From Blastococcus sp. KM273128 (GTDB lineage: Bacteria; Actinomycetota; Actinomycetes; Mycobacteriales; Geodermatophilaceae), in NCBI RefSeq assembly GCF_021698975.1, contig NZ_SSXA01000026.1:1-64000 (forward strand): 64,000 nucleotides of DNA. Direction: 5' to 3'. Every line of letters starts with the position of its first letter. Position 1 is the first letter of the stretch. Made by a program: the position numbers and the translations under genes. Shown here one piece after another: positions 57,688 through 64,000 of this stretch. The notes beneath the pieces were generated by a model that had not been told where the DNA came from, ran no database searches, and saw only the letters and a list, made by a program, of their open reading frames with translations.

Positions 57688-59226
57688 GTGAGCCGAGACC
57701 GGCACGAGCACGACCGCCCGGCCGGGCGACCGCTCCCCCCGCGCCTCGACCCCCGGGCGGGTCGCCCGCCCCGCGCCCGGGCCGGCGCCCCGAGCGGTGA
57801 GCCCACGTCCCGCCGGCGCACCGGTGGCCTCGCCGTCGCCGCGCGCGTCGTCGCCGGGCTGCTCGCGGTCGTCCTGCTCACGGGGTCCGGGTGGGGCTGG
57901 TACCTCGGCCAGGTGGCCGCCGCCACGGTCAACCGCACCGACGCGATCCCCGCGGAGGGCAACGAGGGCTCCGGGCGGGCCGGCGAGGCCATGAACCTGC
58001 TGCTGGTCGGCAACGACAGCCGGAGCGCGCTGAGCGACGACCAGCTCGCCGAGCTCAACGCCGGCACCGACTCCGGCGTGAACACCGACACGATGATCCT
58101 GGTGCACGTGCCGGCGGACGGGTCGCGGGCGTCGTTCGTCTCCTTCCCGCGGGACTCCTACGTCCAGATCCCCGGCTACGGCAAGGACAAGCTCAACGCC
58201 GCCTACGCCTACGGCTACCAGGAGGTCGACGAGAGCGCCGGCGAGAGCGCCCGCCAGGCGGGCGGCGCCCAGCTGCTGGTCCAGACGATCAGCCGGCTCA
58301 CCGGCCTGAAGATCGACCACTACGCCGAGGTCGACCTGCTCGGCTTCTTCAACCTCGCCTCGGTCGTGGGCGGCGTGGAGGTCAACCTCTGCGAGGCGGT
58401 CGACGACTCCTTCTACTCCGGCGCGGTGTTCCCCGCCGGCCCGCAGACGATCAGCGGTGCCGATGCGCTGAAGTTCGTCCGGCAGCGCCACGGCCTGCTG
58501 CGCGGCGACTTCGACCGCATCATCCGCCAGCAGGTCTTCATCGCCGGCGTGCTGCGCAAGATGCTCTCCGACGAGGTGCTGCTGGACCTCGGCAAGCAGC
58601 GCGAGCTCGTCCAGGCCGCGGCCGAGTCCCTGACCGTGGACGAGAACCTGGACCTGCTGCGGCTGGCCGAGCAGATGCAGTCGGTCACCGCCGGGAGCAT
58701 CGAGTTCCAGACCATCCCCTACGTCGGGACCGACCGGGACGCCCAGAACCGCTCGATCATCCGGCTGGAGGACGAGGACACGCTGCACGACTTCTTCGCG
58801 CAGCTGTCTGCCGAGCCTGAGCCCGAGGCCCCGGCCACGACCGAGCCGCCGCGGACCGTGGACCCCTCGGCGGTGACCGTCGACGTCTACAACGGTTCGG
58901 GGACCCCCGGCCTGGCCGCGGAGGCCGCCACCGCGCTGACCGGGGCCGGCTTCGCGGTCGGCAGCACCGGGAACGCCTCCTCCATGGACCACGAGCAGAC
59001 CGAGATACGCCACGCCCCCGGGGACGAGGACCTGGCCGCGACCGTCGCCGGGGCGATCCCCGGCGCGGTCCCCGCGGAGAGCGCGGACGCGGTCAGCGGT
59101 ACCGTCCAGCTCGTGCTGGGCAGCGACTTCAACGGGGTCGGTCAGGCGGTGACCCCGCAGGCGCCCGCCGAGGAGGTCACCGGCGAGGACGCGCGCACCG
59201 CCGCGGACACCACCTGCATCAACTGA
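57688..59226 (+). CDS. LytR-CpsA-Psr family glycopolymer transferase
   Basis: A 512-residue membrane-anchored LCP protein. A basic Pro/Arg-rich cytoplasmic N-terminus (about 1-50) precedes one helix ('VAARVVAGLLAVVLLTGSGW'). The LCP domain has 'MNLLLVGNDSRSALSDDQ', 'FVSFPRDSYVQIPGYGKDKL' with conserved Arg, and 'FVRQRHGLLRGDFDRIIRQQ' with further phosphate-binding Arg residues. A C-terminal LytR_C domain follows ('VTVDVYNGSGTPGLAAEAA', about 400-490). Such proteins ligate lipid-linked polysaccharide, here likely arabinogalactan, to peptidoglycan, as shown for mycobacterial Lcp1/CpsA relatives. GTG 57688 has a GAGGTGAGGA site. Confidence 0.93.
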   Translation: MSRDRHEHDRPAGRPLPPRLDPRAGRPPRARAGAPSGEPTSRRRTGGLAVAARVVAGLLAVVLLTGSGWGWYLGQVAAATVNRTDAIPAEGNEGSGRAGEAMNLLLVGNDSRSALSDDQLAELNAGTDSGVNTDTMILVHVPADGSRASFVSFPRDSYVQIPGYGKDKLNAAYAYGYQEVDESAGESARQAGGAQLLVQTISRLTGLKIDHYAEVDLLGFFNLASVVGGVEVNLCEAVDDSFYSGAVFPAGPQTISGADALKFVRQRHGLLRGDFDRIIRQQVFIAGVLRKMLSDEVLLDLGKQRELVQAAAESLTVDENLDLLRLAEQMQSVTAGSIEFQTIPYVGTDRDAQNRSIIRLEDEDTLHDFFAQLSAEPEPEAPATTEPPRTVDPSAVTVDVYNGSGTPGLAAEAATALTGAGFAVGSTGNASSMDHEQTEIRHAPGDEDLAATVAGAIPGAVPAESADAVSGTVQLVLGSDFNGVGQAVTPQAPAEEVTGEDARTAADTTCIN

Positions 59227-60023
59227 TGGACGCCGCAGCCACCCCGGCGGACCTGCTCGCGCAGGCCCTGCGCCGGTCCCCCGCCACCCCGCTGGTGACC
59301 TGGTACGACGACGCCGGCGGGGAGCGGGTGGAGCTCTCCGCGACGACCCTGGCGAACTGGGTGGCGAAGACGGCGAACCTCCTGCAGGAGGAGTTCGACG
59401 TGGCGCCCGGCAGCTGGGTCGTGGTGGCGCTCCCCGTGCACTGGCAGACCGCCGCCGTCCTGCTGGCGGTGTGGAGCTGCGGCGCGGCCGTGCTGGACAC
59501 CGCCGCCGAGGAGGACCACGCCCTCGACGGGGCCGACGTCGTGCTCGCCGCGCAGGAGCGCCTCGCCCCGCTGGAGGAGCAGGGCGTCGAGGAGCTGCTG
59601 GGTCTCTCCCTGCACCCGCTGGGCATGGGCATGAGCGGCTACTCGGGCCCCGCCCGCGACTTCGCGCTGGAGGTGCGGGTGCACGGCGACGTCTTCGCGC
59701 CGTGGTCCCCGCCGCAGCCCGCGGACGCCGGTCTGGTGACCGGCGGTCTCGAGCTCTCCCTCGGCGACCTCGTGACGACCGCCGGCCGGCTCGCGGACCG
59801 CCTCGGCATCACCGCGGGCGACCGGCTGCTCGTCGACGCCGACGTGGCCGCCGAGGCCGGGCCGGCGGCGTGGCTGCTCGCCCCGCTGGCCGCCGGGGCG
59901 TCGATCGTCCTGCTCCGCTCCCCCGACCCGCAGACACTGCCCCGCCGGGCGGCCGCGGAGCGCGTGACGGCCACCATGGGTGTCCGGGTCGAGGGCGTCC
60001 GCGAGCTGGGCCGCGCCGGCTGA
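59226..60023 (+). CDS. TIGR03089 family protein (Rv3268-like)
   Basis: A 265-residue actinobacterial protein resembling a fragment of the AMP-binding (acyl-CoA synthetase) superfamily; 'LANWVAKTANLLQEEF' and 'VVVALPVHWQTAAVLLAVWS' are typical of the substrate-independent N-terminal subdomain. The ATP-binding P-loop and C-terminal domain of true ligases are lacking, so adenylation is not expected. Function unknown. ATG 59226 overlaps the LCP stop (TGATG), as in the Rv3267-Rv3268 pair. Confidence 0.85.
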   Translation: MDAAATPADLLAQALRRSPATPLVTWYDDAGGERVELSATTLANWVAKTANLLQEEFDVAPGSWVVVALPVHWQTAAVLLAVWSCGAAVLDTAAEEDHALDGADVVLAAQERLAPLEEQGVEELLGLSLHPLGMGMSGYSGPARDFALEVRVHGDVFAPWSPPQPADAGLVTGGLELSLGDLVTTAGRLADRLGITAGDRLLVDADVAAEAGPAAWLLAPLAAGASIVLLRSPDPQTLPRRAAAERVTATMGVRVEGVRELGRAG

Positions 60024-60056
60024 TCCGGTCACTCCTCCACCGCGCCCGGGCGGGCG

Positions 60057-60470
60057 CTACAGGGTGTCGGGGCGCAGCCGCCCGAGGGCTGCGGGGTCGA
60101 TCTCCCGGTCGTGGAGCGGGATGACGAGCTCGGTCACCACGTCCACCAGCTCGGCCACCCGGAGGTTGAGCCGCCGCGACTCCTCGAGACCGTCGCGCAG
60201 CACGACGTTGTAGGCCTCGGCCGCGTCGAGGCGCCGCTGCAGCTCGTCCACGCGCTCCCGCAGGGAGCCGACCTCGGTCCTGGTCTCGGCGAGCTCCCGG
60301 TGGAGCTCCGTGACGCCGTCCCGCTGGCCCTGGCTCTGCGCCGCCAGCGCCTCCACCTCGCCGCGCAGCTCGAGGGCGGCGGGCGCGAGGGCGCGGCGGA
60401 GCGGGTAGGCCAGCCGCTGCACGACCACCCGACGCCCGCGGTCCCACGTCGTCCCGGCCTGATCGGTCAT
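60057..60470 (-). CDS. Coiled-coil protein downstream of LicD-methyltransferase
   Basis: A 137-residue protein, mostly helical. Residues 30-110 show heptad-like patterns ('LELRGEVEALAAQSQGQRDG', 'VGSLRERVDELQRRLDAAEA'), so a parallel or self-associating coiled coil is likely; the C-terminal 'ELVDVVTELVIPLHDREID' is amphipathic. No known domain was identified with certainty. The ATG at 60470 overlaps the stop of the LicD-methyltransferase gene, suggesting a partner protein. It converges with the TIGR03089 gene with a 33-bp gap. Confidence 0.68.
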   Translation of the reverse strand: MTDQAGTTWDRGRRVVVQRLAYPLRRALAPAALELRGEVEALAAQSQGQRDGVTELHRELAETRTEVGSLRERVDELQRRLDAAEAYNVVLRDGLEESRRLNLRVAELVDVVTELVIPLHDREIDPAALGRLRPDTL

Positions 60471-62059
60471 CTCGCCCTCCGTCTGAACGTCATGCGGGTC
60501 ATCTCCACCAACTGCTCCTCGGGGGCGCCGGGCCAGGTCAGCGGCTCGGTGCGGCGGTCGGCCCGCTCGAGGACGAGCCCCCTGTCGCCGGCCTCGCGGA
60601 CGACCTGGTCCACCGTCAGCCGCAGGTGCGGGGGCACCCCCGGGTAGCCGGGATCGGCCAGGTCGAAGTGCGCCGTCCCACCGCGCCGGAGGACCATGTC
60701 GCACAGCCGGAAGAGGTTCTCCCGGGGGATGGGGTCCAGCGCGTTGAGCAGCCGCCGCCCGTAGACGGTCCACGGCCTCCCCTCTGCGGCGCAGCGGGCG
60801 CCCAGCCGGATGGCGGCCCGGACGTCGAGCAGGTTGACCGGCGAGAACTCCACGTCGGCGCCCGGCCCCGCCTCCCGCGACCTGGCCACCTCCAGGGCGG
60901 CCCGCGAGAAATCGACCGCGAGCACCCGCCGCCCCCGGCCCGCAAAGGCGCGCGCCTCCACGCCCAGCCCGCAGCCGAGCTCCAGGATCGCGTGGTCGGC
61001 AGGCGCGAGGGCGTCCACCTCCGCACCGAAGGTGCTGAGGTGGTCCTCCGCGGGCAGGAGCGCGCCCGTGGACACGAGCACGACGTCGTCCCACGTCTCC
61101 CGCTCGGCGAGGTAGTCGCCGAACCAGTGCGCGAAGCGGGCCGACGTGCTCTCCGGGAGCTCGAACGCGAACGCGGGGTCCGGGGTCCGCCAGCCGGGAC
61201 CGTAGAGCTCCCTGAGCATGGTCTCGGGGTTCCGCGGGGCCGGTTCCGGTCGGCCGACCACCCTGATCTCCGACGGCGGCACGACCTCCGACGGCGGGAC
61301 CTTCGCGCGGATGACGAAGTGCTGGTACCACCAGTCGCCGACGTAGAAGCCGGCGAAGACGTCGACGTAGTGGTCGGGTACGCCTGCGTGGGAGAAGTGC
61401 ACCTGCACGTGCGCGGCCGAGTGGCGGACCGGCTCGTACCCCCGCTCCCGGAGCAGGCGGCCGAGCTCGAAGTGCTCGAGCGCGACGTCGGCCGGGTGCG
61501 TCCGCGAGCTGAGGTAGGCCAGGTCGGTGTCGTCGTCGTGGGGTATCAGCCGGCCACCGTCGCGGACCGGCCCGAGCAGCGTCCCGCCGGTCACGAAGAC
61601 CACCGGGCCGAGTCGTTCCCGCAACAGGTCGCGGATCTCGTCGGTGTGGTCGAGGAGCCGCTCGACCATGCCGGGCCCTGCGTCGGCCAGGGTGTGCCCG
61701 AGGCGTCCCCACTTGTTCACCACGAGAGGGCGGCCGTGGATGTCGCTCAGGTCGGGTTCCTCGCCGGGGTCACCCAGCACGACGGTCGTGCCGCTCCCCA
61801 CCTCGTCGCCCACCGGGCGCAGCTCGACGTGGAACCGGCCGCGCAGGCGGCTCCGGAGCGCCCCGGGCCAGGGTTCGAAGCGGAGCGGCTCGTGGTCGGC
61901 CCCCTCGGGCACGACGTCGGACGGGGCGGCCTCCTCCGGCACGCGGAAGGACCAGATCCGGCGACCGTCCACCAGGACGTCGACGGTCTGACCGGCCGGC
62001 CGGTGCACGGCGAACACCAGCCCCCGCTCCGACGCGGAGACCCTGCTGATCGCGGACAT
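60467..62059 (-). CDS. LicD-like nucleotidyltransferase fused to SAM methyltransferase
   Basis: A 530-residue protein with two catalytic parts. The N-terminal 120 residues look beta-rich. Residues about 150-290 carry the LicD signature 'FVTGGTLLGPVRDGG' with 'LIPHDDDTDLAY', found in phosphorylcholine and other phospho-decorations of glycans. Residues about 345-500 form a class I methyltransferase: 'AILELGCGLGVEARAFAGRG' and 'VLAVDFSRAALEVA'. ATG 62059 follows a TAGCGT -10 box by 8 nt. The combination suggests modification of a sugar or phospho-group on a cell-surface polymer; the exact substrate is unknown. Confidence 0.83.
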   Translation of the reverse strand: MSAISRVSASERGLVFAVHRPAGQTVDVLVDGRRIWSFRVPEEAAPSDVVPEGADHEPLRFEPWPGALRSRLRGRFHVELRPVGDEVGSGTTVVLGDPGEEPDLSDIHGRPLVVNKWGRLGHTLADAGPGMVERLLDHTDEIRDLLRERLGPVVFVTGGTLLGPVRDGGRLIPHDDDTDLAYLSSRTHPADVALEHFELGRLLRERGYEPVRHSAAHVQVHFSHAGVPDHYVDVFAGFYVGDWWYQHFVIRAKVPPSEVVPPSEIRVVGRPEPAPRNPETMLRELYGPGWRTPDPAFAFELPESTSARFAHWFGDYLAERETWDDVVLVSTGALLPAEDHLSTFGAEVDALAPADHAILELGCGLGVEARAFAGRGRRVLAVDFSRAALEVARSREAGPGADVEFSPVNLLDVRAAIRLGARCAAEGRPWTVYGRRLLNALDPIPRENLFRLCDMVLRRGGTAHFDLADPGYPGVPPHLRLTVDQVVREAGDRGLVLERADRRTEPLTWPGAPEEQLVEMTRMTFRRRAR

Positions 62060-62067
62060 GCGGTCAG

Positions 62068-62073
62068 ACGCTA
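62068..62073 (-). promoter_or_regulatory. -10 box of the LicD-methyltransferase gene
   Basis: TAGCGT on the minus strand, 8 nt before ATG 62059. Confidence 0.5.
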
Positions 62074-62102
62074 ACAGCCGCGCGCCGGTGCCCGGTCCGA
62101 GG

Positions 62103-63257
62103 TCAGCGCAGCAGCGAGCGCGCGATGACCATGCGCTGCACCTGGTTGGTGCCCTCGTAGATCTGGGTGATCTTGGCGTCGCGCATCATCCGCTCGACCG
62201 GGAAGTCCTGGGTGTAGCCGGCCCCGCCGAACAGCTGGACGGCGTCGGTGGTCACCTGCATCGCGGTGTCGGAGGCGAACGCCTTGGCCGCGGCCGAGAC
62301 CCGGGTGACGTCGGGGCGGCCCTGCTCCCCCGCGGCTGCGGCGACGTAGACCAGGTGGCGGGCCGCCTGGATCTTCATCTCCATGTCGGCGAGCATGAAC
62401 TGCACGCCCTGGAACTCACCGACGGCCTTGCCGAACTGCTTCCGCTCCTTGACGTAGGCCACCGAGGCGTCCAGCGCCCCCTGCGCGACCCCGACCGCCT
62501 GCGCGCCGATGGTGGGCCGGGTGAAGTCGAGCGTGCGGAGCGCCGTCTTGAAGCCGGTGCCCGGCGCGCCGATGACCCGGTCGGCCGGGATGGTGCAGTC
62601 GGTGAAGTAGAGCTCGCAGGTGGGCGAGCCCTTGATGCCCATCTTCCGCTCCTTGGGGCCCACGGCGAAGCCCGGGTCGTCGCGGTGCACCGCGAACGCG
62701 GAGATGCCGTTGGCCCCCTTCTCCGGGTCGGTGACGGCCATGACCGTGTACCACTCGGAGACCCCGGAGTTGGTGATCCAGGCCTTGGTGCCGTTGAGCA
62801 CCCAGGTGTCGCCCTCGAGCCGGGCCCGGGTCTTCATGGCGGCGGCGTCGGAGCCCGCCTCGCGCTCGGAGAGGCCGTAGCTGATCATCGCCTCGCCTGC
62901 GGCGATCGGTGCGAGCACCTGCTGCTTGAGGGCCTCGTCGGCGGAGAGGATCACCGGCATCGAGCCGAGCTTGTTCACCGCGGGGATCAGCGAGGCGCTG
63001 ACGTCGACCCGCGCGACCTCCTCGATGACGATGCAGGTCGCGATCGCGTCCGCGCCCTCGCCGCCGTACTCCTCGGGGATGTGGGTGGCGTGGAAGCCGG
63101 CGGCGGTGAGCGCCTTCTGCGCCTCGATGGGGTAGCGCGACTCGGCGTCCACCTCGGCGGCGTACGGGGCGATCTCCCGCTCGGCGATGTCGCGCACCGC
63201 CTCCCGGATGGCCTCGTGCTCCTCGGTCAAGGCGTACAGCCCGCTGTTCGTACCCAC
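62103..63257 (-). CDS. Acyl-CoA dehydrogenase (FadE25-like)
   Basis: A 384-residue flavoprotein oxidising acyl-CoA at C2-C3, probably short or branched-chain. Signatures: 'YGLSEREAGSDAAAMKTRA' (first family signature), 'GTKAWITNSGVSEWYTVMA', 'RKQFGKAVGEFQGVQFMLAD' (second signature) and the catalytic base Glu in 'QIYEGTNQVQRMVIAR'. Full family length. The order acyl-CoA dehydrogenase, purE, purK matches Rv3274c-Rv3276c (FadE25). GTG 63257 follows a TACGAT -10 box by 7 nt. Confidence 0.94.
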   Translation of the reverse strand: MGTNSGLYALTEEHEAIREAVRDIAEREIAPYAAEVDAESRYPIEAQKALTAAGFHATHIPEEYGGEGADAIATCIVIEEVARVDVSASLIPAVNKLGSMPVILSADEALKQQVLAPIAAGEAMISYGLSEREAGSDAAAMKTRARLEGDTWVLNGTKAWITNSGVSEWYTVMAVTDPEKGANGISAFAVHRDDPGFAVGPKERKMGIKGSPTCELYFTDCTIPADRVIGAPGTGFKTALRTLDFTRPTIGAQAVGVAQGALDASVAYVKERKQFGKAVGEFQGVQFMLADMEMKIQAARHLVYVAAAAGEQGRPDVTRVSAAAKAFASDTAMQVTTDAVQLFGGAGYTQDFPVERMMRDAKITQIYEGTNQVQRMVIARSLLR

Positions 63258-63264
63258 GTCGTCG

Positions 63265-63270
63265 ATCGTA
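63265..63270 (-). promoter_or_regulatory. -10 box of the acyl-CoA dehydrogenase gene
   Basis: TACGAT on the minus strand, 7 nt before GTG 63257; purE ends at 63281, so the gene probably has its own promoter. Confidence 0.5.
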
Positions 63271-63280
63271 GGACGTCCGA

Positions 63281-63787
63281 CTACCTGCCGGTCGCGAGGC
63301 GCTCCTGAAGGGTGAGGTCGCGCGCGACGACGCTCTCGGCGAGGTCGGCCTGGAACCGCTCCACCCGGCCCAGCAGCTCCGCGTCCCCCGCGGCGAGGAT
63401 GCGCACCGCCAGGAGCCCGGCGTTCCGGCCACCGCCGATGCCCACCGTCGCCACCGGCACGCCGGCGGGCATCTGCACGATGGAGAGCAGGCTGTCCAGC
63501 CCGTCCAGCCGGTCCAGCGGGCGCGGTACGCCGATCACCGGCAGCGGCGTGGCCGCGGCGACCATGCCCGGCAGGTGGGCCGCCCCACCGGCGCCGGCGA
63601 CGATCACCCGCAGCCCGCGGCCGGCGGCGGCCTCGGCGTAGTCGAGCATCCGGCGGGGGGTGCGGTGCGCCGAGAGCACGTGCGCCTCCCAGGGCACGCC
63701 GAACTCCGCCAGGGCCTCGGCGGCGGGCTGCATCACCGGCCAGTCCGAGTCGCTGCCCATCACGATGCCGACGACCGGGTCGCTCAT
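63281..63787 (-). CDS. purE: N5-carboxyaminoimidazole ribonucleotide mutase
   Basis: A 168-residue class I PurE converting N5-CAIR to CAIR in purine synthesis. Signatures: '[20 protein letters not shown]', '[18 protein letters not shown]' (catalytic His), '[20 protein letters not shown]' and '[20 protein letters not shown]'. ATG 63787 has a GAGGAG site lying in the end of purK, 10 bp downstream of it. A purK-purE operon as in other actinomycetes. Confidence 0.97.
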   Translation of the reverse strand: MSDPVVGIVMGSDSDWPVMQPAAEALAEFGVPWEAHVLSAHRTPRRMLDYAEAAAGRGLRVIVAGAGGAAHLPGMVAAATPLPVIGVPRPLDRLDGLDSLLSIVQMPAGVPVATVGIGGGRNAGLLAVRILAAGDAELLGRVERFQADLAESVVARDLTLQERLATGR

Positions 63788-63797
63788 GCCCTGCTCC

Positions 63798-64000
63798 TCA
63801 GTGCTCGGGGTCGTGCGGGGGGAAGGCGAAGGCCGGGTCGACGACGCCGTCGGCGAGGTAGCGGGCCGCCGCGACCGCCCGCGCCCGCACCTCGGGGAGG
63901 TCGGCGCCGAGCGCCGTCACGTGGCCGAGCTTGCGCCCCGGGCGCTGGGTCTTGCCGTACCAGTGCAGCTTCACGTCGGGCCAGTGCGCCATCAGGTGGT
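63798..64000 (-). CDS. purK: 5-(carboxyamino)imidazole ribonucleotide synthase, C-terminal end (partial)
   Basis: Only the last 67 or so codons are in the window; the gene continues beyond 64000. '[20 protein letters not shown]' is the conserved C-terminal ATP-grasp segment of PurK, which makes N5-CAIR from AIR, bicarbonate and ATP. It precedes purE with a 10-bp gap and supplies its product directly to PurE. Confidence 0.93.
   Translation of the reverse strand, partial: HLMAHWPDVKLHWYGKTQRPGRKLGHVTALGADLPEVRARAVAAARYLADGVVDPAFAFPPHDPEH

Overview
The window is chromosomal DNA of a very high-GC actinomycete. Every real gene has G or C at nearly all third codon positions. The gene set includes MtrA-MtrB-LpqB, a WhiB2-type iron-sulfur regulator, SecA1, coenzyme F420 biosynthesis genes, a galactofuranan cell-wall pathway and several DUF families known mainly from actinomycetes. 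Gene order closely follows Mycobacterium tuberculosis Rv3235 to Rv3276c (Rv3235, secA1, hpf, comF, lpqB-mtrB-mtrA, ahcY, manA, Rv3256c, manB, Rv3258c, Rv3259, whiB2, fbiA-fbiB, manC, wbbL, cpsA, Rv3268, fadE25, purE-purK), with insertions. Placement in or near Geodermatophilaceae is an impression from protein style, not a proof.

Layout. 1-1.9 kb: an Rv3235-like gene and an ECF sigma/zinc anti-sigma pair. 1.97-10.8 kb: a tight nine-gene operon (two methyltransferases, a CDP-alcohol transferase fused to a sulfatase-like domain, a BchC-like dehydrogenase, a degenerate pterin-synthase-fold protein, a glycosyltransferase, a UPF0104 membrane protein, a RibD-type reductase and a short GTP cyclohydrolase II). 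It diverges from the sigma gene, and both sides carry a TGAACC-N16-CGT promoter. No characterised pathway that I know matches it; it is the best candidate here for an undescribed system. 10.9-23.2 kb: housekeeping block (secA, PPOX/F420 protein, hpf, comF, lpqB, mtrB, mtrA, ahcY, HNH lipoprotein). 23.3-30.0 kb: glfT2 and a polymer-modification operon (GT2, GtrA, YfhO-like, TylF-like methyltransferase). 30.1-45.8 kb: mannose and nucleotide-sugar metabolism (manA, SIS protein, manB, rmlA, manC, wbbL) interleaved with whiB2, fbiA-fbiB, a DNA glycosylase and an SDR. 45.9-52.4 kb: galactan synthesis and export (glf, two glycosyltransferases, glfT1, wzt, wzm). 52.4-57.3 kb: a surface-protein operon of LGFP-repeat proteins, one with a PGRP amidase domain and an apparent frameshift. 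57.7-60.0 kb: an LCP ligase and a TIGR03089 protein. 60.1-64 kb: a LicD-methyltransferase fusion, an acyl-CoA dehydrogenase, and purE with partial purK.

The genes work together mostly on the cell envelope: activated mannose, rhamnose and galactofuranose are made, assembled on lipid carriers, exported by Wzm-Wzt and attached by an LCP protein, while MtrAB-LpqB and SecA serve envelope homeostasis and secretion.

Two non-coding themes recur. Many genes have a TANNNT -10 box only 6-10 nt before the start codon, implying leaderless mRNAs. A family of roughly 75-bp elements with two nested, covarying stems and a near-constant 10-nt loop occurs six times, usually starting within a few bases of a stop codon. 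No tRNA, rRNA, transposase or CRISPR array was seen.
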